Origin: Cupriavidus consociatus | GTDB lineage: Bacteria; Pseudomonadota; Gammaproteobacteria; Burkholderiales; Burkholderiaceae | Direction of reading: 5' to 3' | Assembly (NCBI RefSeq): GCF_017814975.1 | Contig: NZ_JAGIQA010000007.1 | Location: forward strand, 222,375 to 286,374 | Length of the DNA: 64,000 nucleotides | Shown: positions 19,861-28,477 of the stretch, piece after piece | How positions within the stretch are numbered: the stretch's first letter is position 1 | Layout: every line of letters starts with the position of its first letter | Notes under the pieces: generated by a model | The model's input: the letters and a program-made list of their open reading frames with translations, nothing else | What the model was told of the DNA's origin: nothing | Databases searched by the model: none | Translations under genes and position numbers: made by a program

Positions 19861-20918
19861 CACGACTTGTTCTCCGGGTAGTGGAAACCGTCGGTCACCT
19901 TGCCCGCAGTCACCACGTCGACGCTGTCCAGGCGCACGGTGCAACGGCGCACCGGGATGTCGATATGGCATGCCGTGGTGCGATGGCCGCCGGCCTCGTT
20001 GTTGGGGCCAAGCGAAAACAGGAAGTTGCCCTCGAACGCGCGCGCATCCATGCCGATGGTGGCCTCGCGGTCATACAGGCCCAGCGTCGACCAGTGCGCG
20101 CGCGGCTGCAACCCCCAGCCGATATGCGAGATGGCATAGGCTTCGGGATCGTTGAATGACGCCATGTATTCGCTCAGCAGTTCGGCATGGAGCCCGCCTT
20201 CGATGCGCGTCGCAAAGCCGGCTTCTACCGTCAGGCGGATCGGTTCGGTGACGTAGGTCTTCTGCGGCAGCAGGATGTCGCCCTTGTCCAGCACGATGGT
20301 GCCGTGGGCGGCGCCTTCATTCGGCCAGGTCAGCGCGAAGCCGCTCGGCCAGTGGTCCCACCGCCCCGGCTCGTCAACAAACCCATACTCGCTGATCGCG
20401 GGGAATTCCCCCAGCGGGCAGCGCAGGTCGGTGCCGGCGGGCGAGACAACGTGCATTTCCCTTGCGCTTGCCAGCCGTTGCGAGGCCGCTTTCACGCGTT
20501 CGCGATCGGCCTCGCAAGGCACCATGCGCGCCAGCACCTCGGGCGGCTCGACGGCCAGCAGGATCCTGGTCCCGCCCTGCAGGATCTCATGCTGCTCGGG
20601 CGAGAACAGCAGTGTCATCAGGTCCAGCACCAGGTCGCTCGCCTTCAGTGCAGCGATGGCCGCCGGATTGCCCGTCAGGGGCGTGGTGCCGAGGTAGGCG
20701 AGCGCATCGCGGCTCAGTGCCTTTTCGCCGTTGACGGGCGGCAGGTCAAGCCGGTTGACGATGGCGCCCATCGACTGCGTGGCGGTGAGCGCGGTGGACA
20801 GCGTCTGCGGGTGGGTGGCGGCACTGGTCAGGATGGTAACGGTCTGGCCCGGCTCCAGCCGGGACAGCCGCAGCACCTTGCGCCAGGCCTCGATCATCTG
20901 GTGGTCGCTTACCGGCAT
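19860..20918 (-). CDS. picD: 2,5-dihydroxypyridine 5,6-dioxygenase
   Basis: This iron enzyme opens the ring of 2,5-dihydroxypyridine to N-formylmaleamate. The 352-residue protein matches the NicX family in length and pattern, which is related in fold to leucyl aminopeptidase M29. An H318-x-D320 pair in TTACHIDIPV lies where NicX has its His and Asp iron ligands. Conserved aromatic-rich segments include WDHWPSGFALTWPNEG and HIGWGLQPRAHW. It lies between picE (16-bp gap) and picF (overlap). Confidence 0.92.
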   Translation of the reverse strand: MPVSDHQMIEAWRKVLRLSRLEPGQTVTILTSAATHPQTLSTALTATQSMGAIVNRLDLPPVNGEKALSRDALAYLGTTPLTGNPAAIAALKASDLVLDLMTLLFSPEQHEILQGGTRILLAVEPPEVLARMVPCEADRERVKAASQRLASAREMHVVSPAGTDLRCPLGEFPAISEYGFVDEPGRWDHWPSGFALTWPNEGAAHGTIVLDKGDILLPQKTYVTEPIRLTVEAGFATRIEGGLHAELLSEYMASFNDPEAYAISHIGWGLQPRAHWSTLGLYDREATIGMDARAFEGNFLFSLGPNNEAGGHRTTACHIDIPVRRCTVRLDSVDVVTAGKVTDGFHYPENKS

Positions 20919-20934
20919 GTCGGCTCCTTGTTCG

Positions 20935-21762
20935 TCATTGCAACAGCGGCGCGCCGAGGAAATCCTCCAGCGCCGCGTAAAAGCCCGCTTCGTCGTCCCA
21001 CGGGATCATGTGGCCCGCATTGGCGACGTGACTGACCAGCACGCCTGGCAGCAGCGTGCGAATCTCCGCGACGTCTTCGGGCCGCACCACGTCGCCGCGA
21101 CCGGCGGTCATCAGCAACGTGGGCACCCTGACCCGCGGCATGTCGGCGTGGATGTCTTCACGGTGGAAATCCTCGAAGCTGCGCACCACCGCCTCTTCAT
21201 TGCAGGTGTGCAGCCATTCGGCGCGCAGGCGCAACTGCTCGTCGGTCCAGGTCGGGCAGAAGCGGCGCATGCCATCCAGATCGGTGCCGTGCCGGGACAG
21301 CCGGATCGAATCGACGTACCACGGCAGCTGCGCCGGATACGGGCGGCGCCCGGGCCCAGAGACGGGCGGATCGACCATCACCAGCCGCGCCAGTCCGCCC
21401 GGCTGCCCCGCCGCGGCGCGCAGGCCGATCCGTCCGCCCATCGAATGGCCAACCACACTGTAGCGCGGCAGGCCCAGCGCTTCGGCAAAGGCCGTTACGT
21501 CGCGCGCCTGCGCATCGAGGCCGTAGTCGAGCTCCGGCTCCGCCGACGACAGCCCGCGGCCGCGCACGTCGAGGATGTAGGTGTCGAAGCGCGTGCCGAA
21601 GTGCTCGCCGACAAAGCCCCAGGTGATCGCGGGGCTGGTGATGCCCGGCACGATGACGACGGCGTCGCGTGCGGCGCGCTTGCCCTCATTGCCGCCGTAG
21701 CGCAGGTAATGCTGCCGGATGCCGTTGGCGTGGACATGGCCTCCGTACTGGAAGGTACTCAT
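20935..21762 (-). CDS. picE: N-formylmaleamate deformylase
   Basis: This alpha/beta hydrolase removes formate from N-formylmaleamate to give maleamate. The 275-residue protein has the nucleophile elbow GHSMGG with S107, an oxyanion-side motif VPGITSPAITW, and the catalytic His at H251 in NAGHMIPWDD. NicD is the counterpart in nicotinate degradation. It sits between picD and picG with short gaps, which supports the specific call over a generic hydrolase. Confidence 0.87.
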   Translation of the reverse strand: MSTFQYGGHVHANGIRQHYLRYGGNEGKRAARDAVVIVPGITSPAITWGFVGEHFGTRFDTYILDVRGRGLSSAEPELDYGLDAQARDVTAFAEALGLPRYSVVGHSMGGRIGLRAAAGQPGGLARLVMVDPPVSGPGRRPYPAQLPWYVDSIRLSRHGTDLDGMRRFCPTWTDEQLRLRAEWLHTCNEEAVVRSFEDFHREDIHADMPRVRVPTLLMTAGRGDVVRPEDVAEIRTLLPGVLVSHVANAGHMIPWDDEAGFYAALEDFLGAPLLQ

Positions 21763-21771
21763 GGTCGCTCC

Positions 21772-22524
21772 TCAGTAGGCGCCGGACAGCAGCGCACCCG
21801 CGCCCGGCACGACCGGCTCCAGGTCCAGTGCACGGAGCATTGCGTACGTCGTGGCGATGGCGGCGGTAAGCACCGGCTTGCCGGTCATCGCCTCGACCTT
21901 TGCCACGGCCGGAAGCGACGGCATCTGCACGCAGGCAGACAGCACGATCACGTCGGCGTCCCGCGTGTTCATCTGCGCGACGATACCAGGCAGGCGCGCG
22001 GGGTCGTGGCGGCCGACTTCCAGGTTGTCGGGGATTTCCAGCGCGCGGTAGTCGACGACTTCATAGCCCTCGTTGCGGATGTAGTCCACGACCAGTTCGG
22101 TCAGCGGCTTCATATAGGGCGCGACCACTGCAATGCGCTTTGCGCCCATCACCTTGAGCGCATCCACCAGCGCGCCGGCACTGGTGATGACCGGCGCCTC
22201 GCCGCCGTTCGCCGTGGTATGTGCCTTCAGGCGCTGTTGGGACTGCCGGTGGTAGCCATGGCCCATCGCCATGATCGCGACCAGGCAGGCATAGCCGAGC
22301 ACATCGACGCGGGCATCGCTCAGCTCCACCGCGCAGCGGTCGGACTCTGCGTCCATTGCCGCCAGCTCTTCCTTGACCACCTTCTTCATCCGCATGCGGC
22401 TTGAATGGAAGGTGAAGCGTTCCGGGCGGATCTGCTGGCGCGCCGTCAGCATGGCGGGGATTTCGGTTTCCATCGTCGTGTTCGAACTGGGGACGATCTG
22501 GCCGATACGAAAGACTTTTTGCAT
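21772..22524 (-). CDS. picG: Maleate cis-trans isomerase
   Basis: Maleate isomerase converts maleate to fumarate for entry into the TCA cycle. The 250-residue protein belongs to the Asp/Glu racemase superfamily. It has two catalytic cysteines: C80 in LGYACLVAIM and C198 in LSACVQMPS. The N-terminal IGQIVPSSNTTMETE matches NicE-type isomerases. It lies between picE (9-bp gap) and picC (21-bp gap) in the same minus-strand operon. Confidence 0.92.
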   Translation of the reverse strand: MQKVFRIGQIVPSSNTTMETEIPAMLTARQQIRPERFTFHSSRMRMKKVVKEELAAMDAESDRCAVELSDARVDVLGYACLVAIMAMGHGYHRQSQQRLKAHTTANGGEAPVITSAGALVDALKVMGAKRIAVVAPYMKPLTELVVDYIRNEGYEVVDYRALEIPDNLEVGRHDPARLPGIVAQMNTRDADVIVLSACVQMPSLPAVAKVEAMTGKPVLTAAIATTYAMLRALDLEPVVPGAGALLSGAY

Positions 22525-22545
22525 TAGGGTTCCCGGTTGGTGCGC

Positions 22546-23508
22546 TCAGAGCTTGAGCAGGCGTTGCGCGTTGCCATGGCAGACCAGCGCGCGCGTGGAG
22601 TCGTCGAGCGGTGCGCTGTCGATGAACCGCGCGGCCGCTTCGGTGGATTCATAGGGATAGTCGACCGAGAACATCACCGCCTCGGGTCCCAGTTCGGCGA
22701 TGGCGCCCATCAGCGCGCCGTGCGAGCACACGCCCGAGGTGGTGATGACGATATTGCTGCCGATGTATTCGGACGGCGCACGCTCCAGCTTGACGCCATG
22801 CGAATAGACCGCGAAACGGCTGTCGAAACGCCAGCGCTGGTACGGCAGGCCCTCGCCCATATGGCCGAGGATCAGCTTCAGCCTCGGGAAGCGGTCGAAC
22901 ACGCCGCTGAACAGCAGCCGCAGCGCGTGCGAGGCAGTTTCCACGCCCCACCCCCACGCGGCCCCGGCCAGCTCCGGATGGCCGGCGAGCACTTGCGGCG
23001 ACACGAAAGCGTCGGTCGGATGCAGGTACATCGGCACGTCCAGCGCCTGCATGCGTTCCCAGAACGCGTCATAAGCGGGGTCGTCGTAGTAGCGCCCATG
23101 CGTATGGCCGTTCACGAGCGAGCCCTTGAAGCCGAGCCGGAGCACACAGCGTTCCAGCTCGGCCGCCGCCTGCAGAGGATCCTGCATCGGCAGCGCGGCA
23201 AAGCCGGCGTAGCGCGTCGGATGGCGGGCGATCTGCGCCGCCAGGAAGTCATTGCTCTCGCGCGCCCGTGCCAGCGCCAGGCCGGCGTCGGGCTCGCCCT
23301 GCACGCCCGGGCCGGTTTGCGACAGCACGGTGATGTCGATGCCGCACCGATCCATCTCGGCAAGCCGCTCTTCGTCGAAATCGGCAAGGCGGCGGCCGAG
23401 CTCGGCGAACACCGCGGGATCGATATGCTGCGTGAACCCTTTGGAGTAAGCCTGGAAGCCGGGGGTCATGAAATGCTCTTCCAGGGCGATCTTCTTCACG
23501 TAGGTCAT
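22546..23508 (-). CDS. picC: Amidohydrolase-family decarboxylase, probable 3,6-dihydroxypicolinate decarboxylase
   Basis: The 320-residue protein is of the ACMSD/gamma-resorcylate decarboxylase group. It starts with KIALEEHF, which provides the E10-x-H12 metal site. ILGHMGEGLPYQRWRFDSR and the metal aspartate in FSVDYPYES follow. These enzymes remove carboxylate from hydroxylated aromatic acids without oxidation. In picolinate degradation PicC makes 2,5-dihydroxypyridine. The frame extends 20 codons upstream, but the ATG at 23506-23508 matches the family start. It is the first gene of the picC-G-E-D-F operon, divergent from the MHS permease. Confidence 0.85.
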   Translation of the reverse strand: MTYVKKIALEEHFMTPGFQAYSKGFTQHIDPAVFAELGRRLADFDEERLAEMDRCGIDITVLSQTGPGVQGEPDAGLALARARESNDFLAAQIARHPTRYAGFAALPMQDPLQAAAELERCVLRLGFKGSLVNGHTHGRYYDDPAYDAFWERMQALDVPMYLHPTDAFVSPQVLAGHPELAGAAWGWGVETASHALRLLFSGVFDRFPRLKLILGHMGEGLPYQRWRFDSRFAVYSHGVKLERAPSEYIGSNIVITTSGVCSHGALMGAIAELGPEAVMFSVDYPYESTEAAARFIDSAPLDDSTRALVCHGNAQRLLKL

Positions 23509-23589
23509 GCTGGTGGGGGCTCCTGATGGATGGAATCGCTGCGTGCCGAGCTTGTCCCGCGTGCGCAAACGCGTTGCTTCGCCAATTGC

Positions 23590-23601
23590 TCAGTACACTG
23601 A
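23590..23601. promoter_or_regulatory. PicR-type operator proximal to picC
   Basis: TCAGTACACTGA stands 82 bp upstream of the picC start codon. It is a single box with no partner within 30 bp. Confidence 0.65.
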
Positions 23602-23685
23602 TTAATTTCGGATTCTAGTCAGCGGGTTTTCAAAAGTCCAGACGCCGCGCGGAGGGTTAACACCTATAACGATGGCCGGAGGCGC

Positions 23686-23719
23686 TCAGTACACTGATTC
23701 CATATGCTCAGTATGCTGA
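23686..23719. promoter_or_regulatory. Tandem pair of PicR-type operators
   Basis: TCAGTACACTGA (23686-23697) and TCAGTATGCTGA (23708-23719) are 22 bp apart start to start, about two helical turns. Two dimers could therefore bind the same DNA face. Confidence 0.7.
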
Positions 23720-23801
23720 CAATATGAAATAACCATTTAAATCGGGCTTTCCGGCGCCTTCGCAAGACACCAGGCGGCGTCGGCATTGGCCCGTATTTTG
23801 C

Positions 23802-23833
23802 TCAGCATACTGCGTTTCTCATCAGCATACTGA
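23802..23833. promoter_or_regulatory. Tandem pair of PicR-type operators proximal to the permease
   Basis: TCAGCATACTGC (23802-23813, one change in the right arm) and TCAGCATACTGA (23822-23833) are 20 bp apart start to start. The second is 129 bp before the permease ATG. Confidence 0.68.
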
Positions 23834-23962
23834 CTGATGCACCGACAGGATGCGGCGCCGCACAGTCTCGGGTCCTCAACGACCCGCGCCACCGACGCCG
23901 GCACCAGCCGGGAAGCAAACAAACAATAGAGACATACGGCCTGACCAAGAGGAGCCCCCGCC

Positions 23963-25567
23963 ATGACGATCAGCCTGACCCGCGCCGAGACGCGCGCCCC
24001 AGCCTCCGGCATGACCGCCGAAGAACGCAAGGTCATCCTTGCCTCATCCTTCGGCGCCCTGATGGAGTGGTATGACTTTTACATCTACGCGGCGCTGGCT
24101 GTGTACTTCGGCGCACTGTTCTTTCCGCCAGGCAATGAGACGGCCGCCTTCCTGGCGAGCCTGGCCACTTTCGGCGCCGGCTTCCTGATCCGCCCGGTGG
24201 GCGCGCTATTGTTCGGTCGCCTGGGCGACCTGATCGGCCGCAAGTACACCTTCCTCGTCACCATCCTGCTGATGGGCGTGGCCACGGTGGGCGTGGGCGT
24301 GCTGCCGACGTACGAGCAGATCGGCATCACCGCCACGGTACTGCTGGTCCTGCTGCGGCTGTTGCAAGGCCTGGCACTTGGTGGCGAAGTGGGCGGCGCG
24401 GTCACATACGTCGCCGAGCACTCGCCGACGAGCAAGCGAGGCCTCTACACCAGCTCGCTGCAGACCACCGCCACGCTGGGGCTGCTGTCCTCGCTGTTCG
24501 TGGTGTACCTGCTCAAGACCTTCCTGACCGAAGCGGAATTCCGCGCGTGGGGCTGGCGCATCCCGTTCATCGTGTCGCTGGTGATGCTGGTGATCTCGGT
24601 CTATATCCGCGGCAAGCTGCATGAATCGCCGGTATTCGCGCGCATGAAGGCGGGCAACGCCACCTCGAAGTCTCCCATCCGCGAGAGCTTCACCCAGTGG
24701 AAGAACCTGAAGTCGGTGCTGCTGCTGTTCGTGGTGGCCGCCGGACTCGGCGCGATCTTCGGCACCGGCCACTTCTACAGCATGTTCTTCCTCAACAAGA
24801 CGCTGCACGTACCGATTGAAACGGTGCACAAGCTGATCGCGGTCGCACTGGTTGTGGCCACACCGTGCTACCTGTTCTTCGGCTGGCTGTCGGACCGCAT
24901 TGGCCGCAAGTACATCATGATGGCGGCGTGCCTGCTGGCTGCGCTTTGCACCCAGCCGGTGTTCAAGGGACTGACCCACTACGCCAATCCGGCGCTGGAG
25001 CAGTTCCAGCGGCAAGGCACGGTGCAGGTGACCGCCGGCGACTGCAAGGCACGGATGTTCGGCGAGCCGGTGTCGGCCTGCGACAAGATCCGTGGCTACC
25101 TCACCGACCTGGGCGTTGGCTACACTTTCGTGCCGGCCAGCGACCCGGCACAGGCGGAAGTGCGGATCGGCGAGCGCACGCTGCAGGGCTTCGACCGCGC
25201 CGCCATCAAGGCCGCACTGATCGAGGCCGGCTGGCCGGAGCGCGCCGATCCCGCCAGGATGAATACGCCGATGGTGTTCATGCTGCTGCTGGTGCCGATC
25301 CTGTTCCTGGCGATGGTGTATGGCCCGATGGCCGCCTTCATGGTCGAACTGTTCCCCGCGCGGGTGCGCTACACCTCGCTGTCGCTGCCCTTCCATCTTG
25401 GTGCCGGCTGGGTCGGCGGCATGCTGTCGTTCGTGGTCACGGCAATGAACGTGTCCAGCGGCGACGTGTACTTCGGCCTGTGGTATCCGGTGGTCATCGC
25501 CGGCCTCGCCTTCGTTATCGGCATGGTGTTCGTGCCGGAGACGCGCGGGCGCGATCTGTCGACCTGA
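23963..25567 (+). CDS. MHS-family MFS permease, probable picolinate uptake
   Basis: The 534-residue protein is a metabolite:H+ symporter of the MFS, with EWYDFYIY in helix 1, GRLGDLIGRKY in loop 2-3, a GGEVGGAVTYVAE helix-5 motif and DRIGRKY in loop 8-9. Residues about 340-432 form an unusual roughly 90-residue soluble insertion with two cysteines between membrane helices. It is divergent from picC and preceded by four operator boxes and a GAGGAG ribosome site. Import of picolinate or a related acid is inferred from context. Confidence 0.85.
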   Translation: MTISLTRAETRAPASGMTAEERKVILASSFGALMEWYDFYIYAALAVYFGALFFPPGNETAAFLASLATFGAGFLIRPVGALLFGRLGDLIGRKYTFLVTILLMGVATVGVGVLPTYEQIGITATVLLVLLRLLQGLALGGEVGGAVTYVAEHSPTSKRGLYTSSLQTTATLGLLSSLFVVYLLKTFLTEAEFRAWGWRIPFIVSLVMLVISVYIRGKLHESPVFARMKAGNATSKSPIRESFTQWKNLKSVLLLFVVAAGLGAIFGTGHFYSMFFLNKTLHVPIETVHKLIAVALVVATPCYLFFGWLSDRIGRKYIMMAACLLAALCTQPVFKGLTHYANPALEQFQRQGTVQVTAGDCKARMFGEPVSACDKIRGYLTDLGVGYTFVPASDPAQAEVRIGERTLQGFDRAAIKAALIEAGWPERADPARMNTPMVFMLLLVPILFLAMVYGPMAAFMVELFPARVRYTSLSLPFHLGAGWVGGMLSFVVTAMNVSSGDVYFGLWYPVVIAGLAFVIGMVFVPETRGRDLST

Positions 25568-25589
25568 GCACCGTCGCCGGCGCATTGAC

Positions 25590-25613
25590 AGGGCGGAGAG
25601 GTCCGCCCTTTTT
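25590..25613 (+). terminator. Rho-independent terminator after the MHS permease
   Basis: AGGGCGGA and TCCGCCCT form a perfect 8-bp stem around the loop GAGG, followed by five T. It lies 22 bp after the permease stop and separates it from the ABC importer operon. Confidence 0.88.
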
Positions 25614-25625
25614 ACCCGCATATCA

Positions 25626-25637
25626 TCAGCATACTGA
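25626..25637. promoter_or_regulatory. PicR-type operator upstream of the ABC importer
   Basis: TCAGCATACTGA stands between the terminator and the binding-protein gene, 94 bp before its start. This places the importer in the same apparent regulon. Confidence 0.68.
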
Positions 25638-25731
25638 GTATTTACGGCGCGAGCGCAGCGATGGCGCCTGCGTCGGGTGAATGCAGCCATCGCCAACTTC
25701 CGTCCTTTCGCGCAGACAACCTGGAGCCCCC

Positions 25732-26949
25732 ATGTCCACCTCTCGCATCCTCCGCACCCTTGCCGCGTCATCCGCCCTGCTCGGGCTGGCGCAGGCCACG
25801 CCCGCCCTGGCCGACGCCAGCGGCGTGAAGATCGGCGTCATCACCGATATGTCCGGCTCCTATGCCGACCTGTCCGGCAAGGGCTCGGTCATCGCCGCCC
25901 AGATGGCCGTCGAGGAGTTCGGCGGCAAAGCGCTGGGCAAGCCCGTCACGGTGCTGTCCGCAGATCACCAGAACAAGGCCGATATCGCTTCGTCGCTGGC
26001 GCGCCGCTGGTTCGATACCGATGGCGTCGACATGGTGATCGACTTCCCCAACTCGTCGACCGCGCTGGCGGTGCAGGAAGTTGCGCGCCAGAAGCAGAAG
26101 ATCGATATTGTCTCCACTGGCGGCGCCATGGCGCTGACCAACCAGAACTGCTCGCCTACGGGATTCCACTGGGCCTGGGACACCTATTCCGTGTCGTATC
26201 CGCTGGTCCGGCGCCTGATCGATCAGGGCCGCAACAGCTGGTACTACATCACCGTGGACTACGCCTTTGGCCAGTCACTGGAAGCCGACTTCCGCAAGGC
26301 CGTGGATGCCGGCGGCGGCAAGAACGTGGGCAGCACGCGCCATCCGCTCAATGCCAGCGACTTCAGCAGCCCGGTGGTCGCGGCGTCGGCCTCCAAGGCC
26401 AAGGTTGTGGTGTTGGCCAATGCCGGCAATGACATGATCAACGGGGTCAAGGCCGCCGGCGAGTTCGGGCTGATCAAGGCGGGGCAGACGGTGATCACGC
26501 CATCTACCTTCATCACCGATATCAAGAGCCTGGGCCTGCCTGCCGCACAGGGCCTGACCTACGTCGACCCGTTCAGGCTTGACCTCGACGCGAAATCGAA
26601 GGCGTTCGTCGAACGCTACTACAAGCGCCACAAGGCATATCCCACGCACGGGCAGATCGGCGTCTATTCCGGCGTGCTGCACTACCTGAAGGCAGTGGAA
26701 GCCGCCAAGACCGTTGAAGGTCCCGCGGTGGCGGACAAGATGCGCGCCCTGCCCGTCAACGATGCCTTCGTGCGCAATGGCAAGGTCCGGGTCGACGGCC
26801 GCATGGTGCACGACATGTACCTGGCCCAGGCCAAGACGCCGGCGGAATCGAAAGGCGCGTGGGACCTGGTCAAGTACATCGGCACGATCCCTGGCGACGA
26901 AGCCTTCCGCCCGCTGTCCGCCAGCGAATGCCCGCTGGTCAAGAAGTGA
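25732..26949 (+). CDS. Branched-chain amino acid-type ABC importer, substrate-binding protein
   Basis: The 405-residue protein has a Sec signal peptide (about residues 1-27, ending TPALA-DA) and a LivJ-like type I periplasmic binding fold beginning VKIGVITDMSGSYADLSGKG. Such proteins in catabolic clusters often bind aromatic acids. An operator box lies upstream and the four other transporter genes follow. An in-frame ATG at 25681 would hide the signal peptide, so the ATG at 25732 behind CTGGAG is preferred. The substrate is unproven, with picolinate or a metabolite inferred. Confidence 0.85.
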   Translation: MSTSRILRTLAASSALLGLAQATPALADASGVKIGVITDMSGSYADLSGKGSVIAAQMAVEEFGGKALGKPVTVLSADHQNKADIASSLARRWFDTDGVDMVIDFPNSSTALAVQEVARQKQKIDIVSTGGAMALTNQNCSPTGFHWAWDTYSVSYPLVRRLIDQGRNSWYYITVDYAFGQSLEADFRKAVDAGGGKNVGSTRHPLNASDFSSPVVAASASKAKVVVLANAGNDMINGVKAAGEFGLIKAGQTVITPSTFITDIKSLGLPAAQGLTYVDPFRLDLDAKSKAFVERYYKRHKAYPTHGQIGVYSGVLHYLKAVEAAKTVEGPAVADKMRALPVNDAFVRNGKVRVDGRMVHDMYLAQAKTPAESKGAWDLVKYIGTIPGDEAFRPLSASECPLVKK

Positions 26950-26957
26950 GCGCGCCA

Positions 26958-27731
26958 ATGTCCGAGCAAGACGTGATCCTGCGCACGCAGGGGCTGACCA
27001 AGGCGTTCAAGGGCTTTACCGCCGTCAGCGATGTCAGCCTGTCGGTGCGGCGGGGCTCGATCCATGCGCTGATCGGCCCCAACGGCGCCGGCAAGACCAC
27101 CTGCTTCAACCTGCTGACCAAGTTCCACGCCCCGTCATCCGGCTCGATCCATTTCAACGGCACCGACATCACCGCACTGCGGCCGGCGCAGATCGCCCGC
27201 ATGGGCGTGATCCGTTCGTTCCAGATTTCGGCGGTATTCCCGCAGCTGACCGTGCTGGAGAACGTGCGCATCGCGCTGCAGCGCAAGCTGGGTACGTCGT
27301 GGCATTTCTGGCGCGGCAAGCGCTCGCTGTCGGGGCTGGACAAGCGCGCGATGGAACTGCTGGACGACGTTGGCCTGGCCGGCTTCGCGCACCTGGGCAC
27401 GGCCGAACTGGCCTACGGGCGCAAGCGCGCGCTTGAGCTGGCCACCACGCTCGCCACCGATCCCGAGCTGATGCTGCTGGACGAGCCCACGCAGGGCATG
27501 GGCCATGAGGACGTCGAGACCGTGACCGCGCTGATCAAGCGCGTCTCGGCGGGACGGACCGTGCTGATGGTGGAGCACAACATGGGCGTGGTGTCGTCGA
27601 TCGTCGATCGCATCACGGTGCTGCAGCGCGGCGCCGTGCTGGCCGAAGGCACGTATGACGAGATCTCGCGCAATCCGCAGGTGAAGGAAGCCTATATGGG
27701 AACCACGGAAGACCAGCAGGAGGCCGCATGA
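26958..27731 (+). CDS. ABC importer ATP-binding protein, LivG type
   Basis: The 257-residue ATPase shows Walker A GPNGAGKTT (about residues 37-45), a Q-loop in RSFQISAVFPQLTVLENV, and Walker B LMLLDEPTQGM. The signature is unusually weak: TAELAYGRKRALELATTLA has AYGRKR instead of LSGGQ, which is common in LivG proteins. It follows the binding-protein gene by 8 bp and overlaps the second ATPase gene. Confidence 0.88.
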   Translation: MSEQDVILRTQGLTKAFKGFTAVSDVSLSVRRGSIHALIGPNGAGKTTCFNLLTKFHAPSSGSIHFNGTDITALRPAQIARMGVIRSFQISAVFPQLTVLENVRIALQRKLGTSWHFWRGKRSLSGLDKRAMELLDDVGLAGFAHLGTAELAYGRKRALELATTLATDPELMLLDEPTQGMGHEDVETVTALIKRVSAGRTVLMVEHNMGVVSSIVDRITVLQRGAVLAEGTYDEISRNPQVKEAYMGTTEDQQEAA

Positions 27732-28465
27732 CCGCAACCGCCACCCCCCCCCTGGAATTGCGGGGCCTGCACGCCTGGTACGGCGAATCGCACATCCTGC
27801 ACGGCGTCGACCTGGCCGTCCAGCCGGGCGAAGTGGTGACGCTGCTGGGCCGCAACGGCGCGGGCCGTACCACCACGCTACGCGCCATCATGGGACTGGT
27901 TGGCACGCGCAAGGGCTCGGCGCGAGTCTTCGGCCAGGAAACCATCGGCATGAAGACCCACCGCATCGCGCCGCTGGGGCTGGGGTATTGCCCGGAGGAA
28001 CGCGCCATCTTTGCCAGCCTGTCGTGCGAAGAGAACCTGATGCTGCCGCCTGCCTTCGAGGCAGCGCCGGGCGCGACGGGACTACGCGAGCCCATGTCCG
28101 TTGCCGAGATCTACGAGATGTTCCCCAACCTGCACGAGCGGCGCAAGAGCCAGGGCACGCGCATGTCGGGCGGCGAGCAGCAGATGCTGGCAGTGGCGCG
28201 CATCCTGCGCACCGGCGCCAGCGTGCTGCTGCTCGACGAGATCTCGGAAGGGCTGGCGCCGGTGATCGTGCAGAAGCTCGCGAAGATGATCGCCACGCTG
28301 CGCCGGCGCGGCTACACCATCGTCATGGTGGAACAGAACTTCCGCTTCGCGGCGCCGCTGGCGGACCGCTTCTTTGTGATGGAGCACGGCCGCATCGTGG
28401 AGGCCTTCGCCGCCAGCGAACTGGAACGGAAGATGCCCGCGCTCAATGCCCTGCTGGGCGTGTAA
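27728..28465 (+). CDS. ABC importer ATP-binding protein, LivF type, with an altered Walker A
   Basis: The 245-residue ATPase has the LivF layout: signature MSGGEQQMLAVAR, Walker B VLLLDEISEGLAP and a switch histidine replaced by MVEQN. The Walker A reads GRNGAGRTT, with Arg (codon CGT) in place of the usual Lys. The other ATPase of the transporter keeps its Lys, so the pair may be asymmetric. It overlaps the LivG-type gene by ATGA and precedes the permease genes. Confidence 0.87.
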   Translation: MTATATPPLELRGLHAWYGESHILHGVDLAVQPGEVVTLLGRNGAGRTTTLRAIMGLVGTRKGSARVFGQETIGMKTHRIAPLGLGYCPEERAIFASLSCEENLMLPPAFEAAPGATGLREPMSVAEIYEMFPNLHERRKSQGTRMSGGEQQMLAVARILRTGASVLLLDEISEGLAPVIVQKLAKMIATLRRRGYTIVMVEQNFRFAAPLADRFFVMEHGRIVEAFAASELERKMPALNALLGV

Positions 28466-28477
28466 GGAGACCTTGTC

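Larger units (their letters stand above)
23509..23962. promoter_or_regulatory. Divergent control region between picC and the MHS permease
   Basis: This 454-bp AT-richer stretch has no credible gene. It holds five copies of the TCAGYAYRCTGA box: one near picC, one pair in the middle and one pair nearer the permease. Both divergent units probably take their promoters from here. Confidence 0.7.
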
